The notes beneath the pieces were generated by a model. That model ran no database searches and had not been told where the DNA came from. It worked only from the letters and a program-made list of their open reading frames with translations. This document shows positions 9,876 through 17,879 of a stretch of DNA of 64,000 nt, in pieces. Both the position numbers and the translations under genes were made by a program. Positions within the stretch are counted from its first letter, which is position 1. Each line of letters opens with the position of its first letter. The DNA comes from Paraburkholderia gardini (GTDB taxonomy: Bacteria > Pseudomonadota > Gammaproteobacteria > Burkholderiales > Burkholderiaceae): contig NZ_CAJQYY010000001.1 in the NCBI RefSeq assembly GCF_907164575.1, positions 62,001-126,000 of the forward strand, in the 5' to 3' direction.

Positions 9876-10262
9876 ATGGGCATCCAGATCACCGCCGGCA
9901 GCGGCCTGCAATGCAGCTTCGGCGTGGCGCCCGGCGTGCTGTCGGTGCTGCCGGTGAGCGGCGTGATGGGACAGACACCGCTTGCCTGCGTGATGGATCA
10001 CGCGCCGATCGTCAACGTCGCGCCGTTCGGCATGTGCAATTGCCCGGGCAACCCGCAGGTGGCCGCCGCGACGGCCGCCGCGCTCGGCGTGCTCACGCCG
10101 ATGCCGTGCGTGCCGATGACATCCGCGCCGTGGGCACCCGGCTCGCCCACGGTTTTGATCGGCGGCCAGCCGGCGTTGCAGAACGCGTCGAAGCTGATGT
10201 GCGCATGGGGCGGTGTGATCCAGATCGTGATGCCCGCGCAGGTCGACACCATGGTTCCCTGA
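9876..10262 (+). CDS. DUF4280 PAAR-like spike tip protein
   Basis: Protein of 128 residues with the DUF4280 pattern: a GLQCSFG start, VNVAPFGMCNCPGNP, GVLTPMPCVPMTSAPW, and GQPALQNASKLMCAWGGVIQI at the end. Six cysteines (13, 38, 54, 56, 78, 109) sit at family positions. DUF4280 proteins are regarded as PAAR-like caps that sharpen the VgrG tip and can carry effectors. This one is a bare domain without a toxin extension. It is tightly packed behind vgrG and the repeat protein, which supports a spike role. Family assignment is fairly sure; the PAAR-like function comes from the family. Confidence 0.85.
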   Translation: MGIQITAGSGLQCSFGVAPGVLSVLPVSGVMGQTPLACVMDHAPIVNVAPFGMCNCPGNPQVAAATAAALGVLTPMPCVPMTSAPWAPGSPTVLIGGQPALQNASKLMCAWGGVIQIVMPAQVDTMVP

Positions 10263-10275
10263 GGAAAGACACACG

Positions 10276-10527
10276 ATGCAATACGCCTTTTCGATGACTT
10301 CGCGCATGGTGACGATTGCCGTCACCTGTGCCGTGCTGTTATGCGGACTCCTTTTCCTGCTGGGCGTCGAGATTGGCGTGCGTTACGCGGCGCCCAGCCT
10401 GTCCGCGCAACCGGCTGCCGTTGTCTCCGCCACGCCCACTGTAACGCCTGCTGCCGCGCCCGCACCGACGCAACCAGCCGACACGGGCGACATGGTGCCG
10501 CTTCCCGCTTCTTCCTCGACTAACTGA
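10276..10527 (+). CDS. Small single-pass membrane protein, unknown function
   Basis: Protein of 83 residues with one hydrophobic segment at about 11-33 (MVTIAVTCAVLLCGLLFLLGVEIG) and a periplasmic-looking Ala/Pro/Thr-rich tail ending in PLPASSSTN. The family is not recognised. It begins 13 bases after the PAAR-like gene with an AGGAAAG-type site upstream and is followed 14 bases later by the amino-acid-binding protein gene. It therefore marks the junction between the spike genes and the amino-acid module. It might anchor or accompany either one. It could also be an uninformative small frame, but spacing and ribosome site favour a real gene. Confidence 0.6.
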   Translation: MQYAFSMTSRMVTIAVTCAVLLCGLLFLLGVEIGVRYAAPSLSAQPAAVVSATPTVTPAAAPAPTQPADTGDMVPLPASSSTN

Positions 10528-10541
10528 TACCGGCTGCCTCT

Positions 10542-11525
10542 ATGTCGTTTGCGAAATTCATCTCAGACATTGCTTCACTCTGCCAGCGGCGCGTTGCCGC
10601 TGTCGTTCGATCCCACGTCACGATGACGTGCGCGGCATGTACGGCGCTCCTCCTCGCGACGTCCGGCGTGCCCGCGTTCGCCGCCGATGCCGCGCCGGCC
10701 GCGCGCGTACCGGCGAGCGCTCCCGCGCCTGCATCCGGGGCGGCACCGGTCGTGACGTCGACAGGTCTCGTCCAGATGCCCGACGGTCGCCTTCTCGCGC
10801 CGGAGTTCGCGCGCATCGTCAACCGGGGCGAACTGGTGGTCGCGGTGCTGGGCGTCGACCAGCCGCCGTTCTTCGAAGAGCACAACGGACAGCTCGTCGG
10901 TCTCGACATCGATCTGGCGAAAGAACTCGCCCAGAAGCTCAACGTGAAAGTGCGCTTCAACCGCGACGCGATGACGTTCGACGGCGTGGTCAGCCTGCTC
11001 GCGAAAGGGCAGGCCGATATCGCGGTCAGCAAGCTGTCGCGCACCTTGCCGCGCACCGAAATCATCAGCTTCAGCGAGCCCTATCTGCGCCTGAATCGCG
11101 CGCTGCTGCTCAACCGCGTGAAGTTCGCGCAGCTCGCGCACGGGCGTGAGGTGCCGGAAGTGATCCGCACCTATGACGGCACGCTCGGCGTGGTGGCGAA
11201 GTCGTCGTATGCCGAGTACGCGCTGAGTAACTTCCCGCACGCGAAGCTGATGAGCTACCCGACGTGGGACGGCGTGCTCAAGGCGCTGAACGACGGCGAG
11301 ATCACCGCCGCGTTTCGCGACGAGTTCGAGGTCAAGCGCGTGCTGAAAGCCGATCCGACTGCGTCGCTGCGTCTGCGCGTGGTGACGCTGAAAGACCTCG
11401 AGGACACGCTCGCCGTCGCCGTCAATATTTCCGAGCCCGCGCTGCTCGCGTTCGTCAACCAGTTCCTCGCGGATCGTGCGAAGCGGCTCGACGTCGCTGC
11501 CGTTCTGCAGGCACCCAGTTACTGA
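10542..11525 (+). CDS. Periplasmic amino-acid-binding protein (SBP family 3) inside the T6SS cluster
   Basis: Extracellular solute-binding protein family 3, 327 residues. A hydrophobic export signal ends near SGVPAFA-ADAAP (about residues 28-48), followed by an Ala/Pro linker. The binding fold starts at GELVVAVLGVDQPPFF. It has the family's GLDIDLAKELAQKLNVKVRF stretch (split: DIDLAKELA and NVKVRF), LLAKGQADIAVS, and the signature TLPRTEIISFSEPYL. A second start at 10623 would give a shorter leader. No ABC permease or ATPase gene is nearby; an SDF carrier follows after 30 bases. This pairing suggests delivery to a secondary carrier, which is an inference. The ligand is probably a polar amino acid. 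Confidence 0.88.
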   Translation: MSFAKFISDIASLCQRRVAAVVRSHVTMTCAACTALLLATSGVPAFAADAAPAARVPASAPAPASGAAPVVTSTGLVQMPDGRLLAPEFARIVNRGELVVAVLGVDQPPFFEEHNGQLVGLDIDLAKELAQKLNVKVRFNRDAMTFDGVVSLLAKGQADIAVSKLSRTLPRTEIISFSEPYLRLNRALLLNRVKFAQLAHGREVPEVIRTYDGTLGVVAKSSYAEYALSNFPHAKLMSYPTWDGVLKALNDGEITAAFRDEFEVKRVLKADPTASLRLRVVTLKDLEDTLAVAVNISEPALLAFVNQFLADRAKRLDVAAVLQAPSY

Positions 11526-11555
11526 TTTACTGATCTCGCCAACCGGATCCGGCAC

Positions 11556-12836
11556 ATGACAATTAATTCCAGCAAGATCTACGCTCTGGTGCTCAACCCG
11601 TGGGTCGTGATCGGCAGCCTCGTGCTCGGCGGCACGACGGGTCTGCTCTTTCCCGCCGAATCGCAGCACCTCGTCGTGCTGAGCGACATCTACGTCGATC
11701 TGCTGAAGATGACCACGCTGCCGTTCATGATCTCGGCGGTCATCTTCAGTCTGCAGCGGCTGTTCCGCGATGGCGGCGCTTCGCGGCTGCTGTTGCGCGT
11801 GGTGACGGTATTCGCGGGTGCATCGGTGATCGTCGCGGTGGTCGGCGCGATCGTGCTGCTGTTGCTCAACCCGGGCGCGAACCTGTCGAGCAGCACCATG
11901 CATACGTTCGGCATGATGGTGGGCGGCGATTCAACGTCCAGCGATACGGTGATGAGCCTGTACGGCACCGACATTCCGCCGAAGTCGCTCAGCTTCGCGG
12001 ATGTGCTGACGAGCCTTGTGCCGACCAACATTTTCGCCGCGCTCGCCAATGGCGACGCACTCAAGGCGCTGGTGTTCGCGCTGCTGTTCGGCCTCGCCGT
12101 GGGCCGCGTGCCGGAGCGCATTTCCGTCGGCCTGAGCCAGTCGCTGGAGACGATCTATCACGCCTGCCAGAAACTGATGCACTGGTTGAGCTATCCGCTG
12201 CCGCTGATCCTCTTCTGCATGAGCGCGGCGCAACTCGGCAAGTCGGGTGTCGGGCCGCTGCACGCGATGCTGCAGTTCGTCATCGCGTTCTTCCTGGTGG
12301 CGGTGCTGCTGCTGGTATTCGCGGTCGTCGTGATCTGGAAGCGTTCGAATCAGGGCCTGGGCGCGACGCTCGACGCGCTGCGCGCGCCGTTCGCGCTCGC
12401 GCTCGCCACGCGCAATAGCGCGGCCTGCATGCCGAGCATGATCGAAACGCTCGTCGACGGGCTCGGCTTCGCGCGCTCGCGGGTCGAGCTGCTGGTGCCG
12501 CTCGCCGTGTCGCTGCTGCGTGTCGGCCCGATGGTGTACTACGTGTGCGCGACGCTCTTCATCGCCCAGCTTTACGGCCACACGCTCGGCGTGGTCGAGG
12601 TTTGCACGGTACTGCTCGCCTCGGTGCTGGCAGGTTTTGCATCGGCGGGCATGACCGGCCTCGTGACCGTGTCGCTGGTCGGCATGACCTGCGCGTATCT
12701 GCAGTTGCCGTTCGAGGCGGCGTTCATCCTCTTTCTCGCGGTCGATCCGGTCTGCGACATGTTGCGCACGCTGATCCTCGTGATCGGCAATGCGGCGGCC
12801 GTGTCGATGATCTGCCCGCGCCCGCTGAAGATCTAG
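11556..12836 (+). CDS. SDF-family (GltP-like) dicarboxylate/amino acid carrier 1
   Basis: Membrane protein of 426 residues in the dicarboxylate/amino acid:cation symporter (SDF/DAACS) family, with about eight membrane segments and two hairpins. Aligned by eye to GltPh, it keeps the substrate-binding Asp and Arg of TM8 (D401 and R404 in AVDPVCDMLRT). It lacks the TM7 NMDGT sodium motif, which is replaced by LRVGPM at 321-326. It also has Leu408 and Asn412 at the two TM8 sodium-site positions. The hairpin-1 serine run is TRNSAACMPSM at 285. It may use a different coupling ion or work as a uniporter. It lies 9 bases before the racemase gene. Confidence 0.88.
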   Translation: MTINSSKIYALVLNPWVVIGSLVLGGTTGLLFPAESQHLVVLSDIYVDLLKMTTLPFMISAVIFSLQRLFRDGGASRLLLRVVTVFAGASVIVAVVGAIVLLLLNPGANLSSSTMHTFGMMVGGDSTSSDTVMSLYGTDIPPKSLSFADVLTSLVPTNIFAALANGDALKALVFALLFGLAVGRVPERISVGLSQSLETIYHACQKLMHWLSYPLPLILFCMSAAQLGKSGVGPLHAMLQFVIAFFLVAVLLLVFAVVVIWKRSNQGLGATLDALRAPFALALATRNSAACMPSMIETLVDGLGFARSRVELLVPLAVSLLRVGPMVYYVCATLFIAQLYGHTLGVVEVCTVLLASVLAGFASAGMTGLVTVSLVGMTCAYLQLPFEAAFILFLAVDPVCDMLRTLILVIGNAAAVSMICPRPLKI

Positions 12837-12845
12837 GAGCGCGCC

Positions 12846-13544
12846 ATGACAATGATCGGAGTGCTCGGCGGCATGGGCCCGCTTGCAACGGTGGACTTCA
12901 TGGAGAAGGTGATCAACCTCACCCGCGCCGAAAGCGACCAGCAGCATCTGCCCATGATGGTGGCGAATCTGCCGCAGATTCCGGATCGCTCACGCTCGAT
13001 CCTGAGCGGCGACGAAGCGCCGCTGCCATATCTGCTGAAGGGCATCGATCTGCTCAACCGTAACGAAGTCGGCCTGATCGCAATCCCGTGCAATTCCTCG
13101 CATCACTGGTACGCGCAGATGTGCGCGCGCAGTGCGGCCCCGGTGCTGCATATCGCCGAGACCTGCGTGGCCGCGGTCCCCGCCGGCGTGTCGCGCACGG
13201 CGGTGCTGGCGACGCGCGGCGCACTGGCGTCGGGGTTCTATCAGCGCTCGCTCGCGGCGCGCGATATCGAACCCGTCGTACCCGACGACGCGACGCAGCA
13301 CACTCTCGACACCTGCATTCGCGACATCAAGGCAGGGCGGCTTGCCGAAGGGTCCGCGGCGCTCGCCGACGTGCTCGCCACGCTGGCCGATGGCGGCGTG
13401 CAGGCGGCGATCATGGGCTGCACCGAAATTCCGGTGGCGGCGCGGCAGATCGGCGCGACGGCGTTCCCGCTGATCGACAGCACGCTGGAACTTGCCCGCG
13501 CGACGATGATGTATGCCACCACGCGCGGCTGGAACAGGTTCTGA
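12846..13544 (+). CDS. Aspartate/glutamate racemase family protein
   Basis: Cofactor-independent Asp/Glu racemase family, 232 residues, the usual length for the RacX/YgeA-like aspartate racemase branch. The N-terminus MTMIGVLGGMGPLATVDF is diagnostic. Both catalytic cysteines are present: Cys82 in IPCNSSHHW and Cys192 in MGCTEIP. The enzyme should interconvert L- and D-aspartate or a related amino acid by two-base proton transfer in the cytoplasm. No signal peptide is visible. It sits between two SDF carrier genes (9-base gap upstream, TGATG overlap downstream) within the T6SS cluster. Import of an acidic or polar amino acid followed by stereo-inversion is the simplest reading of the context. 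Confidence 0.9.
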   Translation: MTMIGVLGGMGPLATVDFMEKVINLTRAESDQQHLPMMVANLPQIPDRSRSILSGDEAPLPYLLKGIDLLNRNEVGLIAIPCNSSHHWYAQMCARSAAPVLHIAETCVAAVPAGVSRTAVLATRGALASGFYQRSLAARDIEPVVPDDATQHTLDTCIRDIKAGRLAEGSAALADVLATLADGGVQAAIMGCTEIPVAARQIGATAFPLIDSTLELARATMMYATTRGWNRF

Positions 13545-14968
13545 TGAACGCGCTGAAAAAGCTCTCCAACAGCGCGCCGGGGCTCCTGCTATGCCTCGTC
13601 GCGGGCGGCGTCACGGGCGCGGTTTCCGAAGCGCCCTCGACGTTCGCATGGGTCGTCGGTCAGCTTTATCTTGCCGTGGTGAACATGGCGGCGGTTCCGC
13701 TGCTGGTGGTCGCCACCTTTTTCGGGCTGCGCCAGGTGCTCGCGCTGCCGCGCCCGGCGGTGCGCGTCGGCACGATCCTCGCGGTCGCGGTGGTGCTGGT
13801 CGCGTTGTCCGCAGCTGGCGGCACGATGCTGGGGTTGCTCGCCACACCGGGCGCGCAGCTTTCGCACGAAGCGCGCAGTCAGCTCGGCACCCTGGTGCTC
13901 AACAGCACGGGCAGCGGCGGCGAGGTGCCGATGAGGCTGTTCGCCGGCTCGATCGCCGACGCGCTGCCGTCGCGGATCGGCTTCGCGCTGAACGACATCG
14001 TGCCGGACAACTTCTACCGCGTGCTCGCGCAAGGGCACACGCTTGGCATCCTGACCGGCACGATCATGTTCGGCATGGCGTTCGCGGCGCTCTCGCGCGA
14101 ACAGTCGGGCATGCTGACCAACGTGTTCGAGGGCATCTACCGTGCGCTCGAACACGTCATCGAATACGCGAACCTGCTGATCCCCGTGCTCGCGTTCGGC
14201 ACGGCCGCGCATCTGACGATGCACACGCAGCGCGCGACCGTTTTCGCCATGGGCAGCTTTCTGCTGGACTTCATCGGGCTCGCGCTCCTGCTTTGCGTGG
14301 TGGCGATCGCGGTCATGGCCAGGATCGCGCGTCTGCCGTTCCTGAGCGTGCTGGCCAATCTGAAAGCGCCGCTGCTGGTCGGACTGACCTCGGGCAGCGC
14401 CACTGCGCCGATCCCGCACACGATCGAGGCGATGAGCGTGCGTCTCGGCTTCTCGCGCGGCGTGGTGGAACTCGTCGTGCCGCTCGGCTCCGTGTTCGTG
14501 CGGGCGGGTTCCGCGCTGTATTTCGCGCTGGCGACCGTGTTCGTCGCGAACCTTTACAACCGGCCGATCGGCCCGTCCGACATCGTGCTCATCGCGGTGG
14601 GCTCGACCGTCGCGGCGATTCTCTCGTCGGGGCAGAACGGGCTCGGCACCGTCGGCTATGCGGCCGTCGTGCTGTCCGCGCTGCAATTGCCGGTCGAAGC
14701 GGCCGGCGCGCTGTTTATCGCGATCGATCTGATCTGCGACGGCCCGCGCAACGTGCTGAGCCTCGTTTCGACCTGCGCGGTGGCCGCGCTGGTGTCAGCG
14801 GGGTTGCCGTCCGAGCGGGTCGTGCCAGCGGATTTGATGCCGCTCGATCCGCACGGCGCCGTACTGAAGTTTTCGTTTTCGCGCGCGCAACTGGCGCTGG
14901 CCACGGGCTGCGCGTTGATGGCCGCGTCGCTCATCGTGCTGATGGGCATCGGCGTGGGGGCGAGATGA
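13544..14968 (+). CDS. SDF-family (GltP-like) carrier 2
   Basis: Second SDF/DAACS carrier, 474 residues, with an overlapping TGATG start at the racemase stop. The much longer open frame upstream is a shadow of the racemase gene. It starts MNALKKLSNSAPGLLLCLVAGG with a first membrane segment. Like carrier 1 it keeps the TM8 substrate residues (D399 and R402 in AIDLICDGPRN) but has VRAGSA (319-324) instead of NMDGTA, Ser406 and Thr410 at sodium-site positions, and TSGSATAPIP in hairpin 1. It is clearly a diverged paralogue rather than a recent duplicate of carrier 1. The two could handle different enantiomers, or opposite directions of transport. Confidence 0.87.
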   Translation: MNALKKLSNSAPGLLLCLVAGGVTGAVSEAPSTFAWVVGQLYLAVVNMAAVPLLVVATFFGLRQVLALPRPAVRVGTILAVAVVLVALSAAGGTMLGLLATPGAQLSHEARSQLGTLVLNSTGSGGEVPMRLFAGSIADALPSRIGFALNDIVPDNFYRVLAQGHTLGILTGTIMFGMAFAALSREQSGMLTNVFEGIYRALEHVIEYANLLIPVLAFGTAAHLTMHTQRATVFAMGSFLLDFIGLALLLCVVAIAVMARIARLPFLSVLANLKAPLLVGLTSGSATAPIPHTIEAMSVRLGFSRGVVELVVPLGSVFVRAGSALYFALATVFVANLYNRPIGPSDIVLIAVGSTVAAILSSGQNGLGTVGYAAVVLSALQLPVEAAGALFIAIDLICDGPRNVLSLVSTCAVAALVSAGLPSERVVPADLMPLDPHGAVLKFSFSRAQLALATGCALMAASLIVLMGIGVGAR

Positions 14969-15044
14969 GATCAGATCGCACAGCCGTGGAATACGCATGG
15001 TTTAAAAACGCCGCCACGCAGGCCGGCGGATGGGGAGATTTTCG

Positions 15045-15536
15045 ATGAAGGGTTTGTACACGTGGCGCACGACGGCCGCCTGCCTGCTCGCGCTGTTCGC
15101 CGCCTGCGCGCTTGCCGGCTGCGCGGCGCCGTCGTTCCTGAGCTTCAAGGGCGACAAGGTGAAGTGGAAACAGGTAACGCTGATCGCCAGCGACGACGTC
15201 AACGGCAACAGCCCGGTCGCGGTCGACGTGGTCCTCGTGACCGACGATGCGCTCGTCGACCGGCTCACCGCGCTGCCCGCGTCGAAGTGGTTCGACGGCC
15301 GCGCGGACCTGGCGGCGTCGTTCCCGAAGGGGCTGCGTTATCAAAGCTGGGAACTGGTGCCGGGGCAACGTCTGGAGGTGTCCGGCGACACGTTCGACGG
15401 CACGCGCGTGGCGGGCGCCTTCGTCTTCGCGGATTACCCACAGGCCGGCGCCCATCGCGTGCGGATCCAGCAGTTCAGCGGCACGCTCGTCGTGCAGCTG
15501 GACAGCACGGCTTTTTCTGTCTCGGACACAAAGTGA
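15045..15536 (+). CDS. tssJ: T6SS outer-membrane lipoprotein TssJ
   Basis: TssJ (SciN) lipoprotein, 163 residues, which anchors the TssLM complex to the outer membrane. It has a lipoprotein signal peptide with lipobox LAGC, giving lipid attachment at Cys26. It continues into the family beta-sandwich: VKWKQVTLIASDDVN, then SPVAVDVVLVTDDALVDRL, and a late FADYPQAGAHRVRI strand. GGGGAG at 15032-15037 supports ATG 15045. It follows carrier 2 after 76 bases and restarts the secretion genes. Confidence 0.93.
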   Translation: MKGLYTWRTTAACLLALFAACALAGCAAPSFLSFKGDKVKWKQVTLIASDDVNGNSPVAVDVVLVTDDALVDRLTALPASKWFDGRADLAASFPKGLRYQSWELVPGQRLEVSGDTFDGTRVAGAFVFADYPQAGAHRVRIQQFSGTLVVQLDSTAFSVSDTK

Positions 15537-15650
15537 ACATGTCGCGATGTCTTTCCCTCGCTGCCTTTTGCACGGCCACATCCGGCCGGCCCTGCGGCGA
15601 ATCGCCCATGTTGCGTCAAACCCATCGGGCTTTGCCCAGGACGATTTCCC

Positions 15651-16979
15651 ATGCATGAAGCGATGAACGTCGTAGATCGCGTCGAGTGGCATGAAGGGCT
15701 GCTGCTCGCGCCACAGCATTTCCAGTTGATGTCGGCGCGCTTCGATTCGCTGGTCGCGTGGCAGACGCTCGCGGCTTCGCCTTTTAGCTGGGGCGTGCGC
15801 CGGCTCGTACTCGACAACGGACTGCTGCCGACCGGTCTCGTGCGCGTGCTCGAACTCGAAGCCATCATGCCGGACGGCACCGCGGTCGCCTACGCCGCCG
15901 AGGCGAACGGGCACGGCCCGCTCGAACTCTCGCTGGCGCCGTTTGCGGAGCAGATCGCCGGCGGTCCGCTCGATCTGTATCTCGCGCTGCCGGTGGCCGG
16001 CACGATGCGCCGCGACGCGCAGGTCAGGCGGTTCCGCTCGTCGCGTGGCGCGCCCGTCGAAGACGAAGTGTCCGACGCGCCGCCCGCCGATATCCCGCGA
16101 CAACTGCCGAATCTGTCGCTGGTCGCGGGCGAACGGCCTTCGGCGCTTCATGTGTCGATGTGCGTCGGTTCTGTCTACAAGGATAACGAGGTCGTGAGGC
16201 TCGGCGAGCGTCTGCCGCCGCTGCTCGAAGTGAGCCGCGACAACCCGTTGTGGACCGGCGTCGCCGCGCTCCTTGGCCAGTTGCGCGGCAAGGCGGCGTT
16301 CGTCGCGCGGCAGATGACGATTCCTTCATCGAAGGCCGACGACCGGTTGACCCAGCTGGAGCTGAAAGAGCGGCTGCGCTGTCTGCTGAGCGATCTGCCG
16401 TTCGTGGAAGCCGTGCTGCGCACGCCGCATCTGCATCCGCTGACGCTGTATCTCGCGCTGACGTCGCTGCTCGGCTCGCTCAGCATGTTGCGGCCTGGCG
16501 GCATGCCGCCCGTGCCGCAAGACTACGATCACGCCGATCCGCAGGCGGTCTTCACGCCGCTGCTGCGCGCGCTGCGCGAGTCGGTCTCTGAAGTAAGCGA
16601 GAAATATCGCGAGCACAAATTCCTCTTCAGCCACGGCGCGTTCGAAATCGGTCTGCAGACGGAATGGATCGGCGAGCGTCTCGTGATCGGTCTGCGCGGT
16701 CAGTCCGATCGCGATCTGCTGGCGTGGATGGCGGGCGCGGTGATCGGCTCGCAGCCGGTTTATGCGTCGCTGCGCAGCCGGCGTGTGCTGGGCGCGGCGC
16801 GGCGCGGCGTCGAGCATGCGGACGATCTGGGCGTGCGCTCTGGAACGGGCTATCTGCTGTTCGAGATCGCAGTCGACCCCGCGCTGATTTGCGGCGATGA
16901 ACTGCTGGTGATCGGTAATCCGAACGAGGGCGCGAACGCGCAGCGACCGCAGGAAATGCTGCTGTTCGTGAAGGGTTGA
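15651..16979 (+). CDS. tssK: T6SS baseplate-membrane connector TssK
   Basis: TssK (ImpJ/VasE), 442 residues, a trimer that links the baseplate to the TssLM membrane complex. The diagnostic N-terminus is VDRVEWHEGLLLAPQHFQ, close to the usual RVVWxEGMFLxPQHF. Further features are LPNLSLVAG, KDNEVVRLGERLPPLLEVS, the HPLTLYLALTSLLGSLSML helix, and a C-terminal domain with LVIGLRGQSDRDLLAWM. The start could be ATG 15651 or ATG 15663; the latter places the motif as in other TssK proteins, and neither has a strong ribosome site. It follows tssJ after 114 bases. Confidence 0.95.
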   Translation: MHEAMNVVDRVEWHEGLLLAPQHFQLMSARFDSLVAWQTLAASPFSWGVRRLVLDNGLLPTGLVRVLELEAIMPDGTAVAYAAEANGHGPLELSLAPFAEQIAGGPLDLYLALPVAGTMRRDAQVRRFRSSRGAPVEDEVSDAPPADIPRQLPNLSLVAGERPSALHVSMCVGSVYKDNEVVRLGERLPPLLEVSRDNPLWTGVAALLGQLRGKAAFVARQMTIPSSKADDRLTQLELKERLRCLLSDLPFVEAVLRTPHLHPLTLYLALTSLLGSLSMLRPGGMPPVPQDYDHADPQAVFTPLLRALRESVSEVSEKYREHKFLFSHGAFEIGLQTEWIGERLVIGLRGQSDRDLLAWMAGAVIGSQPVYASLRSRRVLGAARRGVEHADDLGVRSGTGYLLFEIAVDPALICGDELLVIGNPNEGANAQRPQEMLLFVKG

Positions 16980-17083
16980 TCCCGGTCGCGGCCGTCGTTC
17001 GCCGCCGTGGTTCACCGGCAACCCGCAGCCAGGTCGAAGTTAAAACACGGGCAATAAACAGGTAACAGGAAGGTCACACACGC

Positions 17084-17836
17084 ATGGCACGCTACCGACC
17101 CGACAATCAGGAAGACGATCTCATCGCCGGCCAGTTCCGCGCGTTTATCGGCGAACTGATGAACGTGCAGACACGTCTTGCCGACGCGCACGATACGGAC
17201 CCCGAGGCCGCCGCCCAGGGGCTGCACCGGCATCTGCTGAATCTGCTGGAAATCCAGACGCTGCAGTCGCGGCGCGACAGCACGCGCTTCGAAATGGAGA
17301 ACGTCGCGGATGCACGCTATCTGAAGGCCGTGCTCGCCGACGAAATCCTCTTGAACACACCGTGGACGGGGCGCTCGCACTGGGGTGCGTATCTGCTCGA
17401 ATCGACGCTCTTTCGCACCAACGTGGCGGGCGATCTCGTGTTCACGCGCATCGAGCAGCTGCTCTCGGATCGCGAGCCGTCACGCCGCAACATCGCGCGG
17501 CTTTATCTGTTCGCCCTCGCGCTCGGTTTTCACGGCAGGTTTCGCGGCATGGAGACCGACCCGCGCCTGCGCGGCTTTCGTGAGGAGCTATACGAATTCG
17601 TCTATCAGCGCAGGCCGGATCTCGGTGGCCGCGATCGCGTGCTGGTCGACGAGGCTTATTCGAACACCCTGTCGCATATCGCGCCGCGCAAGCTGCCGAC
17701 GGTCACGCGCTGGACAGTCATCTTCCTGCTCACCGCCGTGTCGCTGCTGGCGATCTCGGAGGTGCTGTGGCTGTGGCAATCGTGGCCGGTGCGCGAAGCA
17801 CTGCATGCCGATACGCTGGTCGGAGGCGCACCGTGA
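17084..17836 (+). CDS. tssL: T6SS inner-membrane protein TssL (DotU/IcmH family)
   Basis: TssL, 250 residues, an inner-membrane component that binds TssM. It has a cytoplasmic helical DotU domain (EDDLIAGQFRAFIGELMN, later NVAGDLVFTRIEQLL, LYLFALALGFHGRFRG) and one C-terminal membrane anchor at about 208-231 (TVIFLLTAVSLLAISEVLWLW). No peptidoglycan-binding OmpA-like extension follows the anchor, so wall attachment must come from another subunit. AGGAAGG upstream supports the start. tssM follows after 43 bases. Confidence 0.94.
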   Translation: MARYRPDNQEDDLIAGQFRAFIGELMNVQTRLADAHDTDPEAAAQGLHRHLLNLLEIQTLQSRRDSTRFEMENVADARYLKAVLADEILLNTPWTGRSHWGAYLLESTLFRTNVAGDLVFTRIEQLLSDREPSRRNIARLYLFALALGFHGRFRGMETDPRLRGFREELYEFVYQRRPDLGGRDRVLVDEAYSNTLSHIAPRKLPTVTRWTVIFLLTAVSLLAISEVLWLWQSWPVREALHADTLVGGAP

Positions 17837-17879
17837 TCGTGATGCACATCTGTGACGCAAGGCATGCCGGAGGCCGGCG

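Noticed and set aside
9150..10325. Long minus-strand frame opposite the repeat protein and PAAR-like genes
   Set aside because: Translation is Ala/His/Arg-rich without motif. The + strand frames form recognisable families in operon order.
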